The position numbers were made by a program, and so were the translations under genes. Of a stretch of 64,000 nucleotides of DNA, positions 54,635-64,000 are shown in pieces. Under the pieces are notes generated by a model. The model saw only the letters and a program-made list of their open reading frames with translations. It searched no databases and was not told the DNA's origin. The DNA comes from Amphiduros pacificus (taxonomy: Eukaryota > Annelida > Polychaeta > Phyllodocida > Hesionidae): NCBI GenBank assembly GCA_949316495.1, contig OX439003.1, forward strand, positions 45,209,725 through 45,273,724, written 5' to 3'. Position 1 is the stretch's first letter; each line of letters begins with the position of its first letter.

Positions 54635-55060
54635 TCGATCTCAGAATGCAGGGTTTGTTTTGACCTTCAGTTTTGTTTACTCAGGATCCTCATTCTAAGC
54701 ATGCCCAGTACGAGTAAGCACATGGTTCCTGTCAAACGTAAACATAACATTCATTCTGGGCATGCCCAGGAGAGGCTAAAAAGCTGTTCAAAAAGTGAAC
54801 TTTATAATGAGATTCAGCCATATTGTAAACTGGTGTCAACATTGTTATCGAGCTTTTCATCCCAGAATGTCACACCTATCTCATATATAGATCCTTTATT
54901 GTTTAGTAAAGTGGCATATTATCACAACATACGTCAATTGGGCAAATTTTTCAACTTTAAAGTTATGATGTTGATGGACTGTAAGTTTAGGAATTGAAAA
55001 AAGGGTGTCCGTTGAATGGCCCACAATACTTGAGCAGAAGGGTAAAGCAATAGCATTCTC
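54635..55060 (+). repeat. dispersed repeat R6, copy 1
   Basis: Matches 62025-62520 in inverted orientation: shared AGAATGCAGGGTTTGTTTTG, GGATCCTCATTCT, CTGGGCATGCCCAG-like and ATTTTTCAACTT words. Non-coding. Confidence 0.75.
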
Positions 55061-55274
55061 CTCAGCAATCATATATAATTATTCCACAATACTTCAATAC
55101 TTCCCTAGGTCACAGTGTGGTGCCTAGTAGCACACCCCAGCCTCTTGTAACTTAATTGGTTAATAACCCTATAGGCATGTGGTCAAGCGGGGGAACTTCA
55201 GGGCTCAACACTGATTATAATAGATAATACTGTAGGTTAGTACAGTACCGGTTCCAAGAATCGGTTCAAGTAGA

Positions 55275-55597
55275 TTTGTTTGTTTGTTTGTTTGGGGTTT
55301 AACATCACTTTCAACATTATTTCAGTCATTTCGTGATGAGACCTACTTGTAGCAGATATAGTGCTGCCTCACTGAATTGTCATGTCGCAGGTCCTTGACA
55401 TGACAACCCACCCGGTCACAGATTTACAAGGACAACGGGTTAACCCTTTTGGCACGGGCCTCAGCTCATGTGGGAAATTGTATCATGAGTTCAATTTCGG
55501 CATGGCCGTGGTTTGAACCCACGACCTTTGGATCACCACAGAGGAACTAGTGCTAATAAGCTGGCGCTCTAACCAACTGCACCACGGCCCGTGGCCC
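55275..55597 (-). mobile_element. SINE family 1, full-length young copy f
   Basis: Flanked by a perfect 14-bp target duplication, TCGGTTCAAGTAGA, at 55261-55274 and 55598-55611. Complete tRNA head, body and a (TTTG)n tail. Long target duplications show LINE-driven insertion, and the clean copy suggests it is recent. Confidence 0.95.
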
Positions 55598-55659
55598 TCG
55601 GTTCAAGTAGAAAGAACCGGGACGGTTCCAAAACATTAGAAACCAACGGGTTCCCGGGA

Positions 55660-56174
55660 CTGTTCAGTACCGGGGCCCATCCCTAGTATTAGCCGCGATT
55701 GGTTCAGAGCTCTCCCACCCCTGGTACCGGCGCCCATCCCTAGTATTAGCCCCGATTCGTTCAGAGCTCTCCCACCCCTGGTACCGGGGCCCATCCCTAG
55801 TATTAGCCGCGATTGGTTCAGAGCTCTCCCACCCCTGGTACTGGGGCCCATCCCTAGTATTAGCCACGATTGGTTCAGAGCTCTCCCACCCCTGGTACCG
55901 GGGCCCATCCCTAGTATTAGCCCCGATTGGTTCAGAGCTCTCCCACCCCTGGTACCGGGGCCCATCCCTAGTATTAGCCCCGATTGGTTCAGAGCTCTCC
56001 CACCCCTGGTACCGGGGCCCATCCCTAGTATTAGCCCCGATTGGTTCAGAGCTCTCCCACCCCTGGTACGGGGGCCCATCCCTAGTATTAGCCCCGATTG
56101 GTTCAGAGCTCTCCCACCCCTGGTACCGGGGCCCATGCCTAGTATTAGCCGCGATTGGTTCAGAGCTCTCCCAC
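55660..56174. repeat. 57-bp GC-rich minisatellite
   Basis: About nine copies of a 57-bp unit containing GGGGCCCATCCCTAGTATTA, GCCCCGATTGGTTCAGAGCT and CTCCCACCCCTGGTACC. It is open on the minus strand (19-residue repeat) but not a gene. GC content stands out against the AT-rich surroundings. Confidence 0.95.
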
Positions 56175-57676
56175 CCAGCTACTTGAGTAGTATCAGTGGT
56201 CTAAAATTAGCACCTCATTGTGACTCAGACTAGTTTGGAACCAGTGTTTTCTTGTCTCAGACAGTGTTTTAATATCATTTGTGGGCCTGATTTCATACAT
56301 ATATAACGAAAAGGGCAAGTAACATAAACATTCAAGTTTCAGCAAAATGGATTGCAAAATACGATTGCAGACTGGAAAACACTAGTTTAATCAAATCTAG
56401 TATCAACCTATTTTAGACTCAAATAGGAGTTTATGGTATAACGATGGTATAATCTCCAGATATTAGTATTAATATTGGAAATAAATATGTCACAGTATTT
56501 ACAGCCAGTGTCATACAGCAAAGCAGATCACAAAATACCACGAGGCTAGAAAATGCTAGTCTAATCAACCTATTTCAAGCTCAAATAGGAGGTCACAGAA
56601 TAGTTATGTTAGCACAGATAGATATTAGTACTAATATTGGAAATAAATATGTATTTCCAACCATTTCATATCGCGACGATAGGCAACAATCCCAAACCAC
56701 ATCGAACATGTGCATGTATTGAAAAATACTGCCGTACTGCAGTTTTCACTTTTTTCAGAAAAACTGTAATTAATCTCAATAATATTAGATTAACGCAATT
56801 AGGTTTTAATATCGTCTTAAAACTGTAAAAAAATAAAATAAAAATTATAGGTGCTCGACAAAAACATGACTTAACCATAGCCAAGCATGCGCAGAACCCC
56901 CAAAGTAAAGTCATCAAGCTGAATGTCTCGTAAATATAAAAGATAAACGTATTTGCGATAGATGGTATCTCAGGTTGTCTGTTGCCCTAAAAGTTATGTT
57001 TTAGCTTTAGTTTGCTGTTTTTGTTTTAATTTGCTGATGCCTTAAAAATGATTTAGATGGTTTGTATACCTATTGTTGTACCAATAGAAGCAAGGCCATT
57101 TCCCCCCTCTAAAATTGACTTGAAAATTGACTTGAAAATTTCATCATTCAAACATTATAAAATGTAAATTTATATAAAAGTGAAAACCTCTTTTGGCGGG
57201 TTGGCATTCTCAATATATATATATATATATATTGAGAATATATTTACCGATATATTTATTTTTTCACTTTCCTCCACCCCCCTGAATAAATAATGGTCCG
57301 TCCCAAATGGTAATGCGGTTCTCTTTGTTATTTTTGGGTGAAATATCTTCATTGTTTAAAAATTCATATTATTCAAAGTAATACTAAACAAAGGTATGGA
57401 CTGCATAGAATACAGGGAAGATGTGAATAATATTATTTTTTGTATGGAAAGGCACGATATGGTGCAGGCAAAAGGTCTATATTTGACAAATAAGGATTTC
57501 CGTTGAAACACTTCCTCTAACTCACTTCCGTAAATGCATTGCCGCAATACTAACATGTCATCACCTCCGGTAAGACTTAAATAGTGATTTAAATAGACTT
57601 AAATAGTGATTCATTTCCCTGACATCACAATGGATATCCTTTTACACTGTATATGTACCACTTCCAATAAGTTACA
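56175..57676. other. intergenic interval
   Basis: A loose direct duplication at about 56395-56480 and 56565-56645 (CAAATAGGAG, ATATTAGTAYTAATATTGGA, AAATAAATATG). A (TA)n palindrome lies at 57209-57237. No gene. Confidence 0.6.
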
Positions 57677-57805
57677 TACAGTGACCGGCAACTGTCCGAA
57701 ACCAGCATTTTTAACACAGTTAAACATCTGGCATGTACCTTGCTGTACTAATTGCAATTGAGCTGAACGTTGTGTCTCACACGTCATCTTGTAATGCCTA
57801 TTATT

Positions 57806-60800
57806 ATCATCTTTATTCAGACTCTTGGTCCACACTTATATCTATGAATACAATGTAAAAAATCATACAGTATATAAATGTTAGGAAACAGCAAATTAAA
57901 TAGTACTTAAAAATAAAATGGCATCATTACATTCTTCGACATTTAATATTTGGTTTGTGTAGCCTTCTTTCATGTGTATGATATCCTTAATGATATGGCT
58001 ATACACAAAATAATCCTCATCTATACTATCAAACCATCCTGATACAAATGATTCTATTAATACAAACACAGAGTTATTCACTATATCAGCCTGTGTTACA
58101 TTGTACTGAGACATTATGTATCTAATATTTTTACCCATTGTTGACTTTGGTTCAACATAAGCTTTATAGGCAAGATATCTTACAACACTGTTCTTAGATG
58201 ATATTGCAGTTCTATAGAACTTGATACAACGACACATAAGAGATATATTCAGAGGAATTACATCCGCCACGAGCATAACAATGTCTCTATGAGCATTACG
58301 AGGCAAGTGGTAAATCCTACGTAGAGCATTTCTCCACAAAACATATATTTTATCCATATACTCATGCCACAAGGGCCATAATTGAGAGCCATACATAGAA
58401 CAACAGTACTGATGAAATAACTTTTGTTTCACATCACTATGTAGACCTCCAAATGTTGATAGAAACCTGTTGAAACTCATATTAAATTTCTTTATACCAT
58501 CGTCAACCATAGACTGTTTGTTGTCAGTGCTAAGTTTGTGTCCTACATGGACAGCTGCATTGACTACAGGTACAGGCTCATTATTAACAGTTATTCTAAT
58601 ATGCTCATTTTTCTCACCATATATAAGTAATTGACTTTTTTTACCATTAAAAAGTACATCATGTTCTGAAGCATATGATTCACATATTTTTATCATTTTC
58701 CTCAAACCACAAACAGAAGGAACAAGTAATATTACATCATCTGCATATCCTGCATCACCACAATATTTTCTTCCAATGACACAACCAATACCTAGTTTCT
58801 CTAATCTTACTAATAAACCATCAATATATACTCCGAACAAGAGCGGTGACATGACACCCCCTTGACGAACGCCATTTCTAACAGAAAATGGAACAGAAAT
58901 TCTATCATTCCATCGTACCTGCAGTTTTTGATTTGTGTACATATTTAACAGCAGGCGGATCACCAGTGGACACATCTTTCTTGATATTAATTTCTTAAAT
59001 AACAGACAATAGTTGACCCTGTCAAATGCTTTTGATGCATCCAACAGTAAAGCATATACAGGCGTACCATTACTGGTGTAGTATGAAATTGTTTCATTTA
59101 CCAAGAATGTACATTGAGTAGTTGAAGAGCCATCTTTAAAACCAAATTGAAGTTCTGAAGTATTAAAAACATGAGACTGTTGATCAATTATTATACTATC
59201 ATACAATTTGCCAATAATGCTGCCCAGTGTTAGTGCTCTAAAATTGTCTGAACAATGATGAGCACTACGCTTGTCTTTTTGCAAGGGCACCATTGTACCT
59301 AAAAGCATTTCATCTGGAGAAAACCCATGGCTTATCATACAATTATACAACATTGTCAGGAGTTCATACAACAGTACAGTACCATTTAAGATATGATTGG
59401 AAAACATACCATTTTCCTCTTTCTTATCAGGTGCCATCTTGCGTAACGCAGATGCAAGTTGCGCAACTGAAATATGGTGGTGATGCTCTACATCATTTCT
59501 ATTTTCAGTGCACATATCATTAACCATAGAGTCAATTTCACATTTCAAGTCATTCATTTGAGCATCATCATATCCAACAGAATTGTACAATTTACCAAAC
59601 TTTTTAGTGAATATGTTACCAATTGCATGAGATCCAGTCTCACCATCTATCATATTTGGCAATGAGTGACCAGATTTACTCATCTTTTTCGCTTCACTCC
59701 ATAACCTACGACCATTACCTTGACTTATTGCCTCAGCCATTTTATAGCTCTTAATTTCTTTTTCATGCTTTACTATGTGTCTTATAGCATAGTGATATTT
59801 GGCCCTTGTGCGTCTCATAATATCTGCTACAAGTCCATTTCTAGGTCTACCATTCTGGACCCAAATATCATGCCACAGTAATGAGGTATCCCTATGACTT
59901 TGGACAAAATCATTCCAGCCAGGTAACACTTTACCCGTACCGTTTCCAGACATACTGGCTCCTGTTAGGGGGAGACATTTGTCAGATGTCATTAAACAAC
60001 ACTCAATTATCTTGCTGTACATATCACAGATATGATCACAATGTATTTTACAATTAATATCTGAACATTCAATAGCACTATTGTCAATGTCAATATCAGA
60101 TAAAAGTTTGTCAAGTTCACATTTATATTTTAACAATTCATTGTCAGTACACTTGTGCCAAGCAACTCTCTGTTTGCATGATCTTTCTTGCTTTACATGA
60201 TAAGTCACATCAACAGACAATTCTAAAATCAAGGGAACATGATCAGAGAAATCATCAGCACTAAATAATGATTTATATACACTGATAGAATCACATAAAT
60301 TTTGAGTAATGATAAAGTGATCTAAAGTAGATATAGCACCGTTACTTTTTGAACAATATGTGTATGGAACATCAGCTTTATCTGAATTATCACACAGAAG
60401 CAGATTTTCATCCTGTACAAAGGACTTTAATACATTAGTTTGAACATTCTGTCTTGATAAGTCAGTATTCATATCTCCACCAATCACAAAATATTGTGTA
60501 TGACTTTTGTTCATTATATCACTCAATTCACTTAGCGCCATCACATATTCCTCCATATCAGGATTCCCATCACATGGCAGGTACACATTACATAATACAA
60601 ATTCAAACTCATCCATAGCAACTTTTATGGCACACATCCTTTTGGAGTTACAGTTTACTTTGTCTATCTTACATTTTATGTTATTGTACCATATTATTGC
60701 ACAACCTCCATGGGGCCTGCCGACCAGCGGAACAGACTCATCCATAGGACTACAAGCTACACAATCATAATCAGGGTTCATCTGTTTTAGTTTGTCAGAA

Positions 60801-61042
60801 AACTGCTTTTCATACATGCAGTGCTCTTGTAATAACACAAAATCACAAGCAATTAAAAGAGATTGTATCATTACATATTTATCAACACCAAAGTGCTTAC
60901 AGTTGTAAGAACCATACTTCAGTTTACTCACAATATCCATCATGAACTTTGGGCATTTACATCAATCTCAGCTTCATGGTTACTACCCTGAACATTGCTA
61001 TCACCTGGGTCAGGTACTACAGGAGGTGATAGCAATCACCTC
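57806..61042 (-). mobile_element. LINE with intact ORF, inserted in the family M MITE
   Basis: Minus-strand APE-type non-LTR retrotransposon of about 3.2 kb. The short 5' region (about 100 bases) has no ORF1. Its 3' end has AATAAA followed by GATGATAATAAT, a simple-repeat tail. No clear target duplication seen; the 5' edge carries a GGAGGTGATAGCAATCACCTCC-type hairpin, at 61021-61044. ORF2-only design with this RT type recalls Rex1/CR1-lineage elements (low certainty). Confidence 0.85.
57896..60943 (-). CDS. LINE ORF2: endonuclease and reverse transcriptase, intact
   Basis: One uninterrupted 1015-codon frame starting at ATGATG (60943). Endonuclease: N14, E40, D157/N159 (GGDMNTD), D208 (STLDHF) and D234-H235 (SDHVPL), so all catalytic positions are present. 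Reverse transcriptase: LLDASKAFDRVN near 633-645, NGVRQGGVMSPLLF, then YADD at 733-736. The C-terminal region has no RNase H or zinc finger I can see. An intact frame with all catalytic residues implies recent or current mobility. Confidence 0.93.
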   Translation of the reverse strand: MMDIVSKLKYGSYNCKHFGVDKYVMIQSLLIACDFVLLQEHCMYEKQFSDKLKQMNPDYDCVACSPMDESVPLVGRPHGGCAIIWYNNIKCKIDKVNCNSKRMCAIKVAMDEFEFVLCNVYLPCDGNPDMEEYVMALSELSDIMNKSHTQYFVIGGDMNTDLSRQNVQTNVLKSFVQDENLLLCDNSDKADVPYTYCSKSNGAISTLDHFIITQNLCDSISVYKSLFSADDFSDHVPLILELSVDVTYHVKQERSCKQRVAWHKCTDNELLKYKCELDKLLSDIDIDNSAIECSDINCKIHCDHICDMYSKIIECCLMTSDKCLPLTGASMSGNGTGKVLPGWNDFVQSHRDTSLLWHDIWVQNGRPRNGLVADIMRRTRAKYHYAIRHIVKHEKEIKSYKMAEAISQGNGRRLWSEAKKMSKSGHSLPNMIDGETGSHAIGNIFTKKFGKLYNSVGYDDAQMNDLKCEIDSMVNDMCTENRNDVEHHHHISVAQLASALRKMAPDKKEENGMFSNHILNGTVLLYELLTMLYNCMISHGFSPDEMLLGTMVPLQKDKRSAHHCSDNFRALTLGSIIGKLYDSIIIDQQSHVFNTSELQFGFKDGSSTTQCTFLVNETISYYTSNGTPVYALLLDASKAFDRVNYCLLFKKLISRKMCPLVIRLLLNMYTNQKLQVRWNDRISVPFSVRNGVRQGGVMSPLLFGVYIDGLLVRLEKLGIGCVIGRKYCGDAGYADDVILLVPSVCGLRKMIKICESYASEHDVLFNGKKSQLLIYGEKNEHIRITVNNEPVPVVNAAVHVGHKLSTDNKQSMVDDGIKKFNMSFNRFLSTFGGLHSDVKQKLFHQYCCSMYGSQLWPLWHEYMDKIYVLWRNALRRIYHLPRNAHRDIVMLVADVIPLNISLMCRCIKFYRTAISSKNSVVRYLAYKAYVEPKSTMGKNIRYIMSQYNVTQADIVNNSVFVLIESFVSGWFDSIDEDYFVYSHIIKDIIHMKEGYTNQILNVEECNDAILFLSTI

Positions 61043-61443
61043 CTTTTTCAAAACGTTAAAAGTTATATTGCGTGCTGGTGAATATCCTGATAATTCTGTT
61101 CATATTGAACAGGTGCCATTTTTGCTCAATAGTGGACGATCTACTCTCGGTTTTGAAAGGTTTTGTGAAAATAGGGAGTGACAAAATGAAAATGTCTGGA
61201 TTCAATTGCCGGTTACTGTATTCTGGTCATTTTCTTCATTCGCGACCAGGGGGTGCTTATTGCAAAGACACATGACTACCATTAATAAAATCATGCACCA
61301 ATGTTAACAAAAGCCATTGGTGACGCTCAAGGGAAACATGTTTTTTTTTTCACAGAAAACTAGATCTTTTAAATGCACGTGCTGGAAAAAAATGAATAAC
61401 GTCATCGTGGGGGAATTACCTACTTACAAAGCTGATTAGTAAA

Positions 61444-61564
61444 CATGTCAAGGACCTGCGACGTGACAATTCAGTGAGGCAGCACTATATCTGCCACAAG
61501 TAGGTCTCATCACGAAATGACTGAAATTATGTTGAAAGTGACGTAAAACCCCAAACAAACAAAC
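61444..61564 (+). mobile_element. SINE family 1, 3' fragment g
   Basis: Only the tail third (GGACCTGCGACGTGACAATT to CCCCAAACAAACAAAC). 5'-truncated, as expected of LINE-driven insertion. Confidence 0.88.
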
Positions 61565-62024
61565 GCTAGAACTGATTTGTAAACAAAGAAGAATACAGCC
61601 GAAATAACGATGTAACAATTTTTGGTCTTTGAATAGACCCACTACAAGATGGTTATGTGGGTCGGAAAGAACATAAAATGTGATGTTTTGGTGTAAAAAA
61701 CCATGTCAATTGGACTAGTATTAAGAAAGTTATGACTTTATGAAAATTTATGATCACTGCATGATGACGTCATTGACAGTGACTGCAATAAATGATTATA
61801 TTTTATTGGGGTGGCAATGATTATATTTTATTGGGGTTGCAAGTTTTAAATGTTGGTTTGTGTTTCAATGGTAACTAATTCTTTTTTGTCTATGAATTTC
61901 AATGTATTTACACATTTATGATCATTTAATCATGAATTTATTTTACTAGCGAGTATCTCTTTAATCAAAATTCCCTCTATTTAAACTAAATAAAATACAG
62001 CTGTGATCCTCTGTTAGACACCAT

Positions 62025-62520
62025 TGCTTTACCCTTTCGCTCCAGTATTGTGGGTCACTCAAGGGACAACACCCTTTTCGCAAATTCATAAATTTAGGAA
62101 AAGGGAAATGTTTCTTTCAGTCCATCTTCATCATAATTTATAGGTACAAAAATTCTCCCAATTGAAGTTGAAGTATTTTGTGATAATATGCCACTTTGAT
62201 AAATAATAAAGGACCTACTTAAGGCGATGAGATGGGTGTGACTTTCTGGGATGAAAAGCTCCATAACAATTTTGCCACCATTTTCAAATATGGCTGAATT
62301 TCAATGACATCATAATGAGACTTGTTTACTTTTTGAACAGGAACCAGGTGCTTTTTAGCCTCTACTGGGCATGCTCAGAATGAGTGTTATGACATCACAA
62401 TGAGGTTGTTTACTTTTGACAGGAACCATGTGCTTTTGAACTCATTCTGGGCATGTTCAGAATGAGGATCCTGGGTAAAATAAAAATGGAGGTCAAAACA
62501 AACCCTGCATTCTCTGCACT
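62025..62520 (-). repeat. dispersed repeat R6, copy 2
   Basis: Inverted match to 54635-55060, longer here. Contains an internal near-duplication (GAACAGGAACCAGGTGCTTT at 62334 and GACAGGAACCATGTGCTTTT at 62418). Confidence 0.75.
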
Positions 62521-62599
62521 GACAAATACAAAGTTTGATAACTCAAGTTCAGAAAGACATCCATCAATATAACAATGGTTTGTGTCAATATTTAGTAAT

Positions 62600-63367
62600 A
62601 CTGAATTCATAGGTTGTATACTTTGGAAATGTCATCATAAACTTTTCCTAGAGTCCTGAGTGGGATGTGTGGGAATTTCTTGGGCAAAGCAGAATGAAGC
62701 ACAAGAGATAGCTATGGTATCTAATCCTCTGTATGAAGTATCCCTGTTCCCCCTAACATTAAAAAAGATCATGTCACGAGCAATCTGTAGAATTAAGGTA
62801 TTAATCTTTAGCTAGAATGTTATTTAGTTTAAATAGACAGAATATTTTTTAAATGTCTTATAACTCAAGTAATATTTGTTTCTGTAAATAAAATGATTCA
62901 AATAAATGTAAAATTTTTGACACCATTTGGTAATTTTTTACTTGAATTTGAAGAAAGTTAAGTATCTCAAAATATAGACCATTAATCAAAATTCCCTTTA
63001 TTTAAACTAAATAGAATAATATTTGGAGCACACAAGTTCTTGAATTTTGGTAATTAACTTGCAAAACCTCTCAATTTTGTCATAAAAAGCATGGGAAATT
63101 TTGGGAAATATGATATTTTGTTGACTTTTTTTGTATCACTGGGCAGTGATGAGGTCGAATGCAGTAGCAAAAATTTCATACACCTGTGATAATTGTATGA
63201 AGTTTCCCTGTTCCCCTAACGTTAAACCAACGACTGACTTTGGAACAAATTAAACAACTTTTCAAAAAACATTTTGGAATATTACACAGAACACAAGACA
63301 ATTCATTTTAGAAGATGGCCAGATACACACTTGAAGGGAGAACAGTCATTTGTACAACATAACAACA
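62600..63367. other. interval with short duplicated words, no gene
   Basis: TCAAAATTCCCTTTATTTAA at 62987 matches 61966-61985, and TATGAAGTWTCCCTGTTCCC occurs at 62732 and 63196, so small dispersed fragments are present. No coding exon. Confidence 0.55.
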
Positions 63368-63930
63368 TATTCTCCATGCATACGTCCTATAGTGACGAGG
63401 CACTAAAGTGACGAGGGTCAAATGGGCAGGCACGTCCATATGAGACGTGCTGACGTAGGCCCCCATCGTAGTAGGCTATATATCATGTAATGTCTGGTCA
63501 CGTTTTTTAATGAACTTTTTTTCTTTAGTCCTTTAATTAATAAGACTTGACCTATGGTTCTAATTTTCCCGACAATCACCTAGCAGTAGGCTACTGTAAA
63601 CTGTATTTTTTTCTGAACAATGATGAATGGGCCATGATATACAATCATGTAACTGAGGTGTCATAGAGAGGTGTGAAATACCATGAATATTAAGCTGTTA
63701 GCAATATCTCAGTAGGCTCTGTATAAAAGCTGTCAGCGCTGATATTACATGTATAGATGTATAGTAGTGTACAACAGTTCTGAACTCCCTGATATAGGCT
63801 AATTGATGACGGTTTAATTTGTTCTGGTGTACTCGTCCACATGCGACGAATGTTGCCTCCCAGTACGTCAATTATTGACGTGATTAGGCAGTACATGCTC
63901 GTCACACTGTTGACGAATTGATGGGAGAAT
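63368..63930 (-). repeat. dispersed repeat R5, copy 2
   Basis: Inverted match to 42075-42455 with about 200 extra central bases (63512-63720). It contains the palindromic GTCAATTATTGACGTGATTA region. The sequence beyond 63930 diverges from copy 1. Confidence 0.85.
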
Positions 63931-64000
63931 GCACTTAACATAATTTGCCTGCATCACCGCACGTGCATGGATACCGATGCGTATGAAATATGATGGCTGC

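Larger units (their letters stand above)
50700..54700 (-). pseudogene. broken coding remnant of unknown origin, shredded by insertions
   Basis: Several minus-strand stretches look like real protein (about 54650-54535, 54265-54085, 52347-52165, 51452-51174 and 51075-50990), with coiled-coil, Glu/Lys-rich and mixed composition. They are collinear and separated by two SINEs and two TIR elements, so they may be one older element or gene. I do not recognise the family; host pseudogene, LINE ORF1 or a virus-like fossil are all possible. It is clearly dead, with multiple breaks beyond the insertions, and is older than every insertion in it. Confidence 0.4.
57677..61220. mobile_element. mariner-like MITE (family M), copy split by a LINE
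   Basis: Ends TACAGTGACCGGCAACTGTC (57677) and, read inward from 61220, TACAGTAACCGGCAATTGAA. The left part 57677-57808 and right part about 61040-61220 align with the two halves of the intact copy at 52977-53433, in opposite orientation. The LINE interrupts it between CTTGTAATGCCTATT and TTTCAAAACGTTAAAAG. Confidence 0.85.

Noticed and set aside
54566-54997. 143-codon plus-strand ORF
   Set aside because: Mostly inside dispersed repeat R6, whose second copy does not keep the frame.
1-64000. LTR retrotransposon or Polinton-type element
   Set aside because: I found no pair of long direct repeats with TG/CA ends, no gag-pol order and no integrase or capsid signature; the retroelements that can be named are non-LTR.

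Overview
This is eukaryotic nuclear DNA from an invertebrate animal. It is AT-rich, with phase-1 exon-shuffled extracellular genes, long repeat-filled introns, LINEs, tRNA-derived SINEs and small DNA transposons. SUEL/rhamnose-binding lectins, LDLa and C-type lectin (CTLD) mosaics, and a SINE whose tail carries TCAACATTATTTCAGTCAT (a core I associate with mollusc SINEs) make a mollusc the best guess. That assignment is inference from memory, not a search.

Plus strand, 0.4-11.05 kb: gene 1, a secreted or surface mosaic whose 5' end lies outside the window. Its order is six LDLa modules, CTLD, LDLa, CTLD, a 27-bp linker microexon and a tiny terminal exon, with AATAAA downstream. Every module is flanked by phase-1 introns. 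Plus strand, 16.1-24 kb: gene 2, a complete predicted secreted protein of 347 residues made only of a signal peptide and seven LDLa modules.

Minus strand, 31.2-29.4 kb and 48.6-41.1 kb: genes 3 and 4, paralogues with the same three-exon design. Each has a signal-peptide exon, a SUEL lectin exon and a last exon encoding a conserved eight-cysteine domain of about 142 residues that I cannot name. Predicted lengths are 279 and 275 residues. Gene 4 has been inflated by transposons. Together the window is a cluster of secreted recognition-type proteins, as expected for immune or glycan-binding functions (inference).

The remainder is mostly repeats. There are minisatellites with units of 42, 19, 17, 18, 12, 27, 21 and 57 bp, several of them open on both strands. 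Two of them sit in gene 1 introns and carry splice-donor-like and splice-acceptor-like units. Transposons are nested: a LINE with an intact 1015-codon ORF inside a mariner-like MITE; a broken CR1-type LINE inside another TA-flanked TIR element; a 1.4-kb TIR element carrying a second copy of the same MITE and flanked by a SINE; and a 1.8-kb TIR element with a 9-bp target duplication inside an older repeat. From 50.4 to 54.7 kb, minus strand, lies a decayed coding remnant shredded by later insertions. I see no LTR pair, rRNA, functional tRNA or CRISPR array.
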